This document shows, piece after piece, positions 9,302 to 17,710 of a stretch of DNA of 64,000 nt. The notes under the pieces are model-generated. The model saw nothing but the letters and a program-made list of their open reading frames with translations. It made no database searches and was not told where the DNA came from. The position numbers were made by a program, and so were the translations under genes. The stretch's first letter is position 1. Every line of letters starts with the position of its first letter. This stretch comes from Paenibacillus maysiensis (GTDB taxonomy: Bacteria > Bacillota > Bacilli > Paenibacillales > Paenibacillaceae), in contig NZ_ASRY01000289.1 of NCBI RefSeq assembly GCF_000520815.1, forward strand, positions 53,655-117,654, written 5' to 3'.

Positions 9302-10192
9302 GTGGAAGAATTGGTTCGTTCGATTCAAAAACAGATACGGATTAAAAAGGTAGCCTGCTGGGCGGGGATCATTTTGTTTGGCCTGTGTACTTTAGTCGGC
9401 GTTGCGGCTCAAGAATGGCTTTTGACGATTCTTTCCCTGGGGATAACGGTTTTATCCGCTTATGCTTTAAGGCTGTTGCGCGGTATGACCCGGTTTACTT
9501 CGGAATATCAGCCAGGAAAGGGCCATTGGTACTATCGCCTTACGGTTCAACAAAAGCTGCGTTATCTCACCTGGGCACAATGGGTTGTAGGCATCTCTAT
9601 CGCCCTGATGTTCTTCGTGTTTCATGCCCGACTGACTTCTTTTGTCATAACTATTTTGTGTATCCTCACTATTCAATTTAGTATCAAGAAACGGATTAAA
9701 AATCATCAGGAGCCTGATGCTGCCGAGTTAGTTGAGTTTGTGCGTTTGGGGATCATCTCTCCCGATGAGCAGGCTATTGGAGTGTATAAAGATTTTGTGC
9801 ATCTTACCCATACGTTTCGGGGGAACCAAATTATTATCGTGACGGATAAACGCCTGATTTCCGTGTTTATAGAGGAACAGGGTCGTGCGTTGAAAACGGA
9901 AATGCTGCTTTCGGGCATAAACAAGGTACGAGCGATCGGCACTGGTTTCCAGGGTCGTGGATTGCTTTTGTCAGTGAGCAACCGTGACCATAACGAGCTT
10001 CACGTTCATATGGTCGGACAAAGTATTTTCTTTTCACCAGAGCAGTTCGTGAGCTCTTTACTACAAGCATTGGATGGGGCCTTAAAGAGCAGTCCATACC
10101 AAATGGAAGAAACATTCCCGGCCTACCAGCAGTTGAAAATTTCATTGCATCCATCAGATCAGGGTGTTCTGCATAAGCCTACTACGGCTTAG
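9302..10192 (+). CDS. Membrane protein with C-terminal PH-like domain
   Basis: 296 residues; GTG start with AGGAGG 9 bases upstream. Two hydrophobic hairpins (about residues 20-58 and 98-135) anchor the N-terminal half. The C-terminal half, from about residue 160, is a beta-rich domain (VTDKRLISVFIEEQGRALKT, RGLLLSVSN) that resembles bacterial PH (bPH/YokE-like) domains. It is a monocistron, ended by a 17-base-pair hairpin. No function can be assigned; PH-like domains on membrane anchors are often protein-interaction modules in Firmicutes. Confidence 0.7.
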   Translation: MEELVRSIQKQIRIKKVACWAGIILFGLCTLVGVAAQEWLLTILSLGITVLSAYALRLLRGMTRFTSEYQPGKGHWYYRLTVQQKLRYLTWAQWVVGISIALMFFVFHARLTSFVITILCILTIQFSIKKRIKNHQEPDAAELVEFVRLGIISPDEQAIGVYKDFVHLTHTFRGNQIIIVTDKRLISVFIEEQGRALKTEMLLSGINKVRAIGTGFQGRGLLLSVSNRDHNELHVHMVGQSIFFSPEQFVSSLLQALDGALKSSPYQMEETFPAYQQLKISLHPSDQGVLHKPTTA

Positions 10193-10205
10193 TATTCATG
10201 AAACA

Positions 10206-10262
10206 CCAAATAGCAAGCAAGCCCGGTTCCTAATGAGCTTGCTTGCTATTTGGCATGATTTA
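10206..10262 (+). terminator. Terminator with 17-bp perfect stem
   Basis: CCAAATAGCAAGCAAGC at 10206-10222 is exactly complementary to 10237-10253, 13 bases after the stop codon at 10192. The T tail is weak, but the stem is long and perfect. It can also act on transcripts from the peptide gene on the other strand. Confidence 0.75.
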
Positions 10263-10324
10263 GCATACTTTTACATCATTTATCTAGTTGTCGGAGAGCT
10301 TCTTTTCTACTTACTTCTGTCCAA

Positions 10325-10432
10325 TTAATGATTTGCTCCATGATAAAACACGGAAATGAGGTCATGACTTGTAACAAACACCAGCAAGCTAAACAGACTG
10401 AGCGACAGAGGCTGTGAAATCAATTTTTTCAT
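10325..10432 (-). CDS. Short exported pro-peptide, candidate AloP/Phr-like signalling peptide
   Basis: 35 residues. Its ATG has AAGGAG 9 bases upstream and lies inside the last codons of the TPR regulator gene, in another frame. The product starts MKKLIS, has a hydrophobic core at about residues 9-21 (LSLSLFSLLVFV) and a polar C-terminus ending YHGANH. That is the layout of a signal sequence plus a processed signalling peptide. Overlap with the 3' end of a TPR receptor gene is the classical arrangement of Rap-Phr, PlcR-PapR and Paenibacillus AloR-AloP pairs. From memory the active Alo13 peptide of P. polymyxa is SHGRGG, which has the same xHGxxx shape; this should be checked. No peptide has been shown for this locus. 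Confidence 0.65.
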   Translation of the reverse strand: MKKLISQPLSLSLFSLLVFVTSHDLISVFYHGANH

Positions 10433-11246
10433 CCTTTAACACTCCTTTTAAAATAGTTATATATTGGTCTTGCTGTGTTGCCGTAGCTTGGGTTCTGAAA
10501 ATCTCAAATATTGCGGTACACTTCCTGAATTCATGCTCATGCTCCATACCCAGGGTATCTGACAGCATGAGGGATTGCAGAATATAGTTCAGCGCAACTG
10601 TAAACCGCTGCTGCTTGATGTAGTAGAGAGACAATTGATAGCAAAAGCGAAAATAATAAGACACATTCACAGGCTCTTCGAGATATTTGAAATCGTCAAT
10701 TTGTTCAGCAAAGGGTTCAAGCACAGCCTCTAAAGGATAGTCGTGCCTGGATGCCCCCTCCACGATGGAAAGAAGCCCCGGTAACAGTTCTTCCGGATTG
10801 TTTTGAAGAAATTGAACGTATTCCTGCAACACTTCAAAACGGCCTGACAAAATATCAAGGGCATACAGATTGGCTTTGGCGGCATGGCGATAATACTCGA
10901 CTTCCGCTTCCCCGTGTGGATCAAGACCATTAAACCAGCCCAATTCCGAATACTTTTCGATGCAATCTCGGGCTTCATCATATTTACCCTGTTTCTGGAA
11001 GGCCATTCCTTTCATCAGATGACTGTATCCATAGTAATATACTAGTGGACGTTTGGTATGTATGAGTTGTACGGATTTCTTGTGCGCTTTGTAGAACTGT
11101 AACTCCTGATACTTCTGACTGGCACGGTCGTACAGATGATCACATAAAGCAATCATATTGGCTCCGTCGTTAAACGAAAATGACAGCTTAATCATGTTAA
11201 CAAGTGTGTCTAAATCTGTGATGTCGGAGTGAACAAGATCATCCAC
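10389..11246 (-). CDS. TPR-containing RRNPP-type regulator (AloR/AimR-like), no HTH
   Basis: About 285 residues from the GTG at 11246, which has AAGGAGG 8 bases upstream. A longer reading from a TTG at 11342 adds 32 residues but lacks a ribosome binding site. The protein is all-helical with TPR-like repeats (YSHLMKGMAFQKQGKYDEAR; FTVALNYILQSLMLSDTLG) and ends FEIFRTQATATQQDQYITIL. It resembles the ligand-binding part of RRNPP quorum-sensing receptors. There is no helix-turn-helix: a stop codon lies four codons upstream of the longest reading. It is either Rap-like, acting through protein contacts, or a truncated DNA binder. The overlapping pro-peptide gene at its 3' end supports a receptor role. 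Confidence 0.65.
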   Translation of the reverse strand: MDDLVHSDITDLDTLVNMIKLSFSFNDGANMIALCDHLYDRASQKYQELQFYKAHKKSVQLIHTKRPLVYYYGYSHLMKGMAFQKQGKYDEARDCIEKYSELGWFNGLDPHGEAEVEYYRHAAKANLYALDILSGRFEVLQEYVQFLQNNPEELLPGLLSIVEGASRHDYPLEAVLEPFAEQIDDFKYLEEPVNVSYYFRFCYQLSLYYIKQQRFTVALNYILQSLMLSDTLGMEHEHEFRKCTAIFEIFRTQATATQQDQYITILKGVLKDEKIDFTASVAQSV

Positions 11247-11344
11247 CCTCCCCACCTCCTTGTCCGACTTTTCATATTCACCAAATAGAAGTTCGCCAAG
11301 CAAAAGAAAGAACTGAATACCGTTCATGATATGATTGATCAAGT

Positions 11345-11403
11345 AACTTAATTACGTAATTATTACTTAATTAAGTTATATCATAAAATCAACTATGCCG
11401 CAA
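11345..11403 (-). promoter_or_regulatory. Promoter and AT-rich palindrome before the TPR regulator
   Basis: On the minus strand TTGCGG (11398-11403) and TATAAC (11375-11380) are 17 bases apart. Overlapping the -10 and extending into the start region is an inverted repeat with arms AACTTAATTA (11345-11354) and TAATTAAGTT (11368-11377). It is a candidate operator, possibly for autoregulation. Confidence 0.5.
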
Positions 11404-11461
11404 GCTTTTTATAATAATAAATTCCAATTATGAATTATGCCGAAGCAGGTCACACCAACAC

Positions 11462-11492
11462 AAAAAAGGAAGCGGAATCCTTCCGCCTCCCC
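11462..11492 (-). terminator. Terminator of the uxaB-uxaA operon
   Basis: On the minus strand GGAGGCGGAA pairs with TTCCGCTTCC around a 3-base loop, followed by TTTTTT. It lies just after the uxaA stop at 11509. Confidence 0.85.
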
Positions 11493-11508
11493 TACGTTAC
11501 AACCTCTT

Positions 11509-13008
11509 TTACAACGTAACACCGTTTTTAAAAATAGCCAGCTCTCTGAAATTGTTCTTCTCGTTGTTCACCCAGGTTCCGCTGGCTACATCGACAATGT
11601 AATCCACAAAGCTGCGGAGTGCATCCTCCATGCTAACATCCTCCACCAGTGAACCTGCATTGTAGTCGATCCAATGGGGTTTGGCCTTATACAGCGGCGA
11701 GTTGGTCGAAACCTTCATCGTCGGAACGAAGGAACCGAAAGGCGTACCGCGTCCAGTTGTGAAAATAACGAGCTGGCAGCCCGCTGCCGCAAGCGCCGAA
11801 GAAGCAACCAGATCGTTCCCCGGTGCGCTGAGCAGGTTGAGCCCCTTGGTTTTGAGACGCTCCCCATACTGAATGACATCGGTGACCGTGGAAGAGCCAG
11901 ATTTTTGCGTACAGCCCAACGATTTATCCTCCAGTGTCGTGATGCCTCCTGCTTTGTTGCCCGGCGACGGATTTTCGTATACCGGCTGCTTGTAATCCAG
12001 AAAATATTGCTTGAAATCGTTAATCAGATGCACGATTTTGCCGAATACTTCCTCGTCTGCCGCACGTTCCATAAGAATCGTCTCTGCGCCAAACATTTCC
12101 GGTACCTCAGTCAGTACCGTCGTTCCGCCCTGCGCGGCCATATAATCCGACAGCCGACCAAGCAGCGGGTTGGCGGTAATACCGGATAGGCCGTCAGAGC
12201 CGCCGCATTTCAAGCCGATATTCAGCTCAGCTAAAGGTACAGGCTCTCGCCGATCTTCCTGCACGGCCGCATAAATTTCATGAAGCAGTCGTACCCCTTC
12301 CTCCACTTCATCCGATACTTCCTGGGAAAGTAAAAACTTCACTCGTTCCGGGTCATATTCCCCGATAGCTTCCTTAAACTCCTTCATTTCATTGTTCTCG
12401 CAACCTAAGCCAAGAACCAGCACGCCACCCGCATTGGAATGCTTGACCGCATCAATCAAAATCGTGCGCGTATGTGCATGGTCGTCTCCCAACTGGGAAC
12501 AGCCGTAGTTATGCTTGAGTACAAGTGCATTTTCAAAAGGCGAAATATCGCCCGCTTCCTGCTTGAAACGATTTAAAATAAGCTCGGCAATCCCGTTCAC
12601 ACAACCGACCGTTGGTACAATCCACAACTCATTGCGAATCCCCACGCGGCCGTCCTTTCGTCGATAACCCTGAAACGTACGACTCTCCTGTTCATATAAA
12701 TGAGGCGCGGGTTTAGGCTTATAGGTGTACTCCTCTACGCCCGTCAGATTCGTCTTCGTATTATGCGTATGCACATGCTGCCCTGCCTGAATGGGCTGAA
12801 TGGCATGACCGATCGGATATCCGTATTTCAGCACGTTCCCGCCTTCAGGAATGTCCTGCAACGCAATTTTATGCCCACGCGCCACATCCTCAGCCAGCTC
12901 CACGCGCTGTTCTGCTTGCGCTCCCCACGCCAGCGTCTCGCCCTGCTTGTAATCACGCAAAGCGACAGCCACGTTATCTTGATCATGAATTTGAATGAAT
13001 TCCAGCAT
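11509..13008 (-). CDS. uxaA: Altronate dehydratase
   Basis: 499 residues. It dehydrates D-altronate to 2-keto-3-deoxygluconate in the galacturonate branch. The N-terminal SAF-like domain (about 1-90) is joined to the large UxaA/GarD-type catalytic domain with Cys/His-rich blocks LKHNYGCSQLGDDHAHT, GLGCENNEM and GLKCGGSDGLSGITANP. The ATG has GGAGGAG 7-8 bases upstream. It follows uxaB after 17 bases and is the last gene before the terminator. The long hydrophobic patch LVIFTTGRGTPFGSFVPTMK is typical of the family. No defects are visible. Confidence 0.95.
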   Translation of the reverse strand: MLEFIQIHDQDNVAVALRDYKQGETLAWGAQAEQRVELAEDVARGHKIALQDIPEGGNVLKYGYPIGHAIQPIQAGQHVHTHNTKTNLTGVEEYTYKPKPAPHLYEQESRTFQGYRRKDGRVGIRNELWIVPTVGCVNGIAELILNRFKQEAGDISPFENALVLKHNYGCSQLGDDHAHTRTILIDAVKHSNAGGVLVLGLGCENNEMKEFKEAIGEYDPERVKFLLSQEVSDEVEEGVRLLHEIYAAVQEDRREPVPLAELNIGLKCGGSDGLSGITANPLLGRLSDYMAAQGGTTVLTEVPEMFGAETILMERAADEEVFGKIVHLINDFKQYFLDYKQPVYENPSPGNKAGGITTLEDKSLGCTQKSGSSTVTDVIQYGERLKTKGLNLLSAPGNDLVASSALAAAGCQLVIFTTGRGTPFGSFVPTMKVSTNSPLYKAKPHWIDYNAGSLVEDVSMEDALRSFVDYIVDVASGTWVNNEKNNFRELAIFKNGVTL

Positions 13009-13025
13009 TCCAGTCTCCTCCTTGC

Positions 13026-14519
13026 TTATACTCTGGGCACGCTGTTCCCGGTTAGAGAATCCAGCGTTTCCTTCATTCCCCTGCTTGTAATCTCATACAC
13101 ATGCTGTGCCGTCTGTTCAGCCAATCCTGCAATCTGGTTCAGGTCTTGCCCCCACCAGGTCTGCTTGCCCAGTATCTGCGCCGTTAATTGCTTCGCTCCG
13201 GCAAGTGTTCCATCATATCCGCTCCACAGCTCGCCAAACGCGGTCAACACTTCCGCTTCATCTGCCAAAACAATCGGCTCGCCGTCTCTCTTTCCACGGT
13301 AAAATACGAATAAAGACGCCAGCGAAAATACCGTTTTGGCAGGTAATGCCTTATGCTGCTCCACATATTGAAGCAGGGAAGGCAAATTACGTGTCTTGAA
13401 CTTGGATACCGAATTCAATGCAATGCTCATGACATAATGACTCACATACGGATTATGAAACCGTTCAACAACATCATCGGCGTATACATTCAATTCCGTT
13501 GCTGGCGAATCCAGCGTTGGAATAACTTCTTCTCGAATGAGTGACTGGATAAAAGCACCCACGACATCATGCTCGACCGCCTGCCCTACCGTATCCAAAC
13601 CATATAAATAAGCGACAGGCGTAAGCGCTGTATGAGCCCCGTTCAAAATGCGTACCTTGCGTGTACGGTATGGCGCCATATCGTCGACGATCAGTACGTT
13701 CAGTCCAGCCAGATGAGCAGGTAATTCTTCCTTGAGCCATTGTGGGCCTTCGATGACCCACAGATGATACTGTTCACCGACAACGACCAGACTGTCCTTA
13801 TAACCCAGCTCTGCTTGAATCTCTGTGATCCGGTCCTTGGGATAACCCGGCACAATCCGATCCACAAGGCTGTTGCAGAACGTATTCGCTTCCTCCAGCC
13901 AGGATGTAAACTCAGTCCCAAGCTTCCACTGATCTGCATATTTCAACACAATTTCCTTGAGCGCATCTCCATTACGGTCGATCAGCTCGCATGGGATGAT
14001 AACCAGGCCCTTGCTTTGATCTCCATTGAAAAATTGAAAGCGCTTATACAGCAAAGCAGCCAGCTTACCCGGAAAGCTCTTTTGGGGGCGATCCTCCAGC
14101 CGATCCTCCGGTCCGTAAGCGATTCCTGCCTCCGTCGTATTCGATACGACAAAGCGCAGCTCCGGTTTTTGGGACAACGCCTCATATTCTGACCAATCTG
14201 AGCTGTACGGGTTAAGCCCGCGGGTGACGCATTCCACAACGGTATGCTCCTTCACGGCCTGCCCATCCTTCATCCCTTCGAGAATAACCGTGTACAGGCC
14301 ATCCTGCTCATTAAGCTTCTCTACGAGACCTCCTGCCTGCGGCTGTACAATGACAACACCCGTATTCCAATCGGCCAGCTTATTCATTTTGTCAAATTGC
14401 CAATCTACAAAAGCACGCAGGAAATTCCCTTCCCCGAATTGCAGCACTCTTTCAGGATACGGCTCTGTCACGATAAAGCTTTTTCTGTTTAATTGGTCCA
14501 ATTCATCTGCTTGTTTCAT
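13026..14519 (-). CDS. uxaB: Tagaturonate reductase (altronate oxidoreductase)
   Basis: 497 residues of the mannitol dehydrogenase superfamily. It reduces D-tagaturonate to D-altronate with NADH. The N-terminal region (VLQFGEGNFLRAFVDWQFDK) is the nucleotide-binding start characteristic of UxaB, and the C-terminal domain has the RKVRILNGAHTALTPVAYL block containing the catalytic Lys/Asn/His set. The ATG is preceded by GGGAGG at 9 bases. It is first in the uxaB-uxaA operon, and two ACGTTAAC operator-like sites lie upstream, so ExuR-type LacI repression is likely. Confidence 0.95.
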   Translation of the reverse strand: MKQADELDQLNRKSFIVTEPYPERVLQFGEGNFLRAFVDWQFDKMNKLADWNTGVVIVQPQAGGLVEKLNEQDGLYTVILEGMKDGQAVKEHTVVECVTRGLNPYSSDWSEYEALSQKPELRFVVSNTTEAGIAYGPEDRLEDRPQKSFPGKLAALLYKRFQFFNGDQSKGLVIIPCELIDRNGDALKEIVLKYADQWKLGTEFTSWLEEANTFCNSLVDRIVPGYPKDRITEIQAELGYKDSLVVVGEQYHLWVIEGPQWLKEELPAHLAGLNVLIVDDMAPYRTRKVRILNGAHTALTPVAYLYGLDTVGQAVEHDVVGAFIQSLIREEVIPTLDSPATELNVYADDVVERFHNPYVSHYVMSIALNSVSKFKTRNLPSLLQYVEQHKALPAKTVFSLASLFVFYRGKRDGEPIVLADEAEVLTAFGELWSGYDGTLAGAKQLTAQILGKQTWWGQDLNQIAGLAEQTAQHVYEITSRGMKETLDSLTGNSVPRV

Positions 14520-14573
14520 CCGGAGTAACCTCCCATTATTACCTTAATGATTTCAACAATATTTTATCACAAT

Positions 14574-14653
14574 GCACACGTTAACAAAATAGTTTTCTCA
14601 ATATTTTTAGTTTTATAAATTATTAATGACAATAATATGAACACGTTAACATG
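14574..14653 (-). promoter_or_regulatory. Two ACACGTTAACA operator-like sites before uxaB
   Basis: ACACGTTAACA occurs at 14576-14586 and again at 14641-14651, 65 bases apart, upstream of uxaB. The ACGTTAAC core recurs twice before uxaC. The half-palindromic GTTAAC centre fits a LacI-family regulator, and the exuR-like gene lies a few kb away. Confidence 0.65.
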
Positions 14654-14791
14654 CAAACTATGCAACCTTACGCGGATCTATGATTATCTTCCCGCTGTTT
14701 CGCACCTGAACCAAGACGGTTAAGGCTAATTAGAATAGATGCAAGATAGCATGGGCAGGATAACATTACTTACTAGGCAGGAGGAACATCT

Positions 14792-16516
14792 ATGAAGACA
14801 ATCGCAGATACTATTGTAGAAGTTTTAGTCAATACAGGGGTCAAGCGAATTTATGGTATCGTTGGAGATTCTTTAAATAATATGGTCGATTCCATTCGCA
14901 GGAACGGTCAAATTGAATGGATTCATGTGCGGCACGAAGAAGTGGCTGCCTTTGCAGCCGGGGCAGATGCTGATCTTACTGGCAGCATTGCAGTGTGCGC
15001 TGGCAGCAGTGGTCCCGGAAATCTACATCTTATTAACGGATTATATGATTGTCATCGCAATCGGGTACCTGTACTCGCTATTGCGGCCCATATTCCAAGC
15101 GACGAAATTGGAAGCGAATATTTCCAGGCTACGCATCCCGAGCATCTTTTCGGGGAATGCAGCCACTTCTGTGAAGTCATTACGACTCCACGACAAATTC
15201 CAAGAACGATTACGATGGCTATACAACAGGCGGTTTCACGTTCAGGTGTCTCCGTCATTGTTCTTCCCGGAGATGTGGCGGCTTTAGCAGCGGAAAAGGC
15301 GCCTATTCCCGAACATGTCTACCATCCCACTGCACCTGTGGTGCATCCGTCAGCTTCTGAAATTTCCCGGCTGGCCGAGTACCTGAATGAAGGTAAACGA
15401 ATCACTTTGTTATGCGGCTCCGGCTGTGCTAAATCCCATGAGTTGCTCATGCAATTGTGCGACAAGCTGAAATCCCCTATGGTCGCTGCCCTTCGAGGCA
15501 AGGAATACCTGGAGTATAACAATCCTTATTATGCAGGCTTGACAGGTCTGATCGGATATTCTTCCGGATACCATGCGATGATGGATTGTGACGTCCTGCT
15601 TATGCTCGGAACAGACTTTCCTTACAGACAGTTTTATCCCGAAAATGCAGTTGTGCTGCAAGTGGATATAGAGCCTGCCCACCTCGGCAGACGCACTCCT
15701 TTAACGTATGGGCTGTGCGGGGATGTAAAAGCAACGTTGGAAATGCTGCTTCCTCTTTTAACGACAGAGCATGATGCCAAGCATTTGGAAAAAACCGTCT
15801 CTCACTATACCAAGGTGCGTCAGGAGTTGGATGAACTGGCGGTTGGCAAACCGGGTCATACGCCGATTCATCCGCAATATCTCACCAAGGTAGTTAGTGA
15901 TGCCGCGCATGAAAATGCCATTTTCACCTGTGATGTGGGTACGCCTACCGTGTGGGCAGCACGTTATTTGCAAATGAACGGCCAACGCCGACTGATCGGC
16001 TCCTTCAATCACGGAACGATGGCAAGTGCATTGCCGCAAGCGATTGGGGCACAAGCCACTGAGCCTGACCGACAGGTGATTGCTCTCTCTGGCGATGGCG
16101 GATTGACGATGCTGATGGGCGATCTCCTCACCCTGAAACAGCATCAGTTACCTGTAAAAGTTATTGTTTTCAATAACGGCGCCCTCGGTTTTGTTGAGCT
16201 GGAAATGAAAGCAGCCGGTTTTTTGGAAAACGGCACCGCGCTGGTGAATCCTGATTTTGGCGCAGTCGCGGAAGCTATGGGTCTCAAGGGAATTCGAGTC
16301 GAAGATCCGGCGATGCTGGAGGACGCAATTCAACAGGCATTGGCTCACGATGGTCCTGTGGTGGTGGATGTGGTGGTAAACCGTCAGGAGCTATCCATGC
16401 CACCTAAGATTAATCTCAAACAGGCTGAAGGTTTTTCGCTATGGATGATGAAAGCTGTGCTGAACGGGCGCGGTGACGAAATTATTGAACTGGCGAAAAC
16501 CAATCTTTTAAGATAG
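14792..16516 (+). CDS. poxB: Pyruvate dehydrogenase (quinone)/pyruvate oxidase
   Basis: 574 residues, against 572 for E. coli PoxB. It is a thiamine- and FAD-dependent enzyme that oxidises pyruvate to acetate and CO2, passing electrons to quinone at the membrane. Diagnostic blocks match E. coli PoxB closely: RHEEVAAFAAGADA, CAGSSGPGNLHLINGLYDCH, the thiamine-binding CGDGG-type loop ALSGDGGLTMLMGDLLTL with its downstream NN, and the C-terminal membrane-binding tail ending RGDEVIELAKTN-like. The catalytic Glu is in RHEE. The ATG has GGAGG 7 bases upstream. It lies on the opposite strand inside the hexuronate cluster, with its own terminator. Acetolactate synthase is the nearest relative, but the C-terminal tail favours PoxB. 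Confidence 0.92.
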   Translation: MKTIADTIVEVLVNTGVKRIYGIVGDSLNNMVDSIRRNGQIEWIHVRHEEVAAFAAGADADLTGSIAVCAGSSGPGNLHLINGLYDCHRNRVPVLAIAAHIPSDEIGSEYFQATHPEHLFGECSHFCEVITTPRQIPRTITMAIQQAVSRSGVSVIVLPGDVAALAAEKAPIPEHVYHPTAPVVHPSASEISRLAEYLNEGKRITLLCGSGCAKSHELLMQLCDKLKSPMVAALRGKEYLEYNNPYYAGLTGLIGYSSGYHAMMDCDVLLMLGTDFPYRQFYPENAVVLQVDIEPAHLGRRTPLTYGLCGDVKATLEMLLPLLTTEHDAKHLEKTVSHYTKVRQELDELAVGKPGHTPIHPQYLTKVVSDAAHENAIFTCDVGTPTVWAARYLQMNGQRRLIGSFNHGTMASALPQAIGAQATEPDRQVIALSGDGGLTMLMGDLLTLKQHQLPVKVIVFNNGALGFVELEMKAAGFLENGTALVNPDFGAVAEAMGLKGIRVEDPAMLEDAIQQALAHDGPVVVDVVVNRQELSMPPKINLKQAEGFSLWMMKAVLNGRGDEIIELAKTNLLR

Positions 16517-16548
16517 AAAGCCGCCGCACTCGCCCAGATTTGAATACC

Positions 16549-16592
16549 AAAGGGCAGGAACAGCGCGTCATGCACTGAACCTGCCCTTTTTG
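16549..16592 (+). terminator. Terminator of poxB
   Basis: AGGGCAGG pairs with CCTGCCCT across a long loop and is followed by TTTTT. It lies between convergent poxB and the LacI-family gene. Confidence 0.8.
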
Positions 16593-16619
16593 GCCTGCCT
16601 TTTTCCAATAAAATCAAGC

Positions 16620-17624
16620 TTAACGTTGCCTGTCTGCCGTTGATTTCCGCTTCATGAGCGCGGTTTCCATAAATATAAGCTCGCCCTCGTTCGACGGTGA
16701 CTGGATCCGTTCCAAAATACACGCGGCTCCACGCGCGCTAATCTGCTCAATCGGTCTTTTGACCGTCGTTAACGGCGGGGTCGTATACATCGAAAAGCCG
16801 ATATCGTCAAAGCCAATGACCGAGATATCGTCCGGTACTTTTAAGCCGTGCTCGAATACCGCGTTCATCGCCCCGATAGCCATGTCATCGTTAGAACAAA
16901 ACACCGCCGTCGGCGGTTCCTCCAAGGAAAGCAACTGCTTCATCGCCTGACTTCCGCTTTCGGTGTCATAATGTCCATGCACGATGTATTCGTGCCGAAT
17001 CGGCTTGCCGCTGTCAATCAGCGCATTCATAAAACCTTCTCGCCGTTGCTGGGTGGACTTAAAGCCTTCTACCCCTTCAATGATCGCGATGCGTTCATGA
17101 CCGCTTTCAATGAGAAAAGAAACTGCCGCATAGGACCCTTCCTTATCGTTCGAAATGACATTCACAATACCTGCCCCGGGCACCTGCCGATTCAGCACGA
17201 CGAGCGGAATGCCCTGACCGAGCACATGATAAATAAACGGGTTGTCCGCCTCGCTCTGACTCATCAGGATGATGCCATCAAAACGTTTGCGGTGAATGGC
17301 CGAAAAATCGGCGTAATCGTCAATCCCTCCCACAAACAGATTGTAATCCACCCCGATGACATGATTAACTCCGCGGATGGTATCCGCAAAAAAGCTGGAG
17401 CTAGTGCCTTCCGAAATACTGGTGAAAAACAGGCCAATTGTATGCGAGCGCTGGAGAACAAGGCTTTTGGCGTTAAAATTTGGAATGTAATTGAGTTGCT
17501 CCGCCAGCTCCATAATTTTGCGTTTGGTATCTTCTTTGATTAGTGGGCTGTTGTTGAGCGCCCGGGAAACGGTCGTATGGGAAACATTCGCCAATTTGGC
17601 AATGTCTTTAATGGTAGCTGCCAT
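16620..17624 (-). CDS. exuR: LacI-family regulator of hexuronate genes (ExuR-like)
   Basis: 334 residues. The N-terminal LacI helix-turn-helix (ATIKDIAKLANVSHTTVSRA, hinge through residue 60) is followed by a periplasmic-binding-protein-like sensor domain with FCSNDDMAIGAMNAVFEHG and ISVIGFDDIGFSMYTTPPLT. It follows the symporter by 86 bases on the same strand in a uxaC-symporter-regulator row, and four ACGTTAAC sites occur before uxaB and uxaC. This matches the Bacillus subtilis exu locus, where a LacI-type ExuR represses galacturonate/glucuronate genes. The ligand is inferred from context only. Confidence 0.85.
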   Translation of the reverse strand: MAATIKDIAKLANVSHTTVSRALNNSPLIKEDTKRKIMELAEQLNYIPNFNAKSLVLQRSHTIGLFFTSISEGTSSSFFADTIRGVNHVIGVDYNLFVGGIDDYADFSAIHRKRFDGIILMSQSEADNPFIYHVLGQGIPLVVLNRQVPGAGIVNVISNDKEGSYAAVSFLIESGHERIAIIEGVEGFKSTQQRREGFMNALIDSGKPIRHEYIVHGHYDTESGSQAMKQLLSLEEPPTAVFCSNDDMAIGAMNAVFEHGLKVPDDISVIGFDDIGFSMYTTPPLTTVKRPIEQISARGAACILERIQSPSNEGELIFMETALMKRKSTADRQR

Positions 17625-17710
17625 ATACGTATCCTTTCTTTACTGAGGCTCTAAAAAATTATATACCCACCATACCACAGGAGCCGCCCGGAAAAGAAGA
17701 CTTTCACAAA

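Noticed and set aside
16848..17543. Open frame of 231 codons opposite the LacI-family gene
   Set aside because: Shadow of a clear LacI-family coding region; codon pattern belongs to the other strand.
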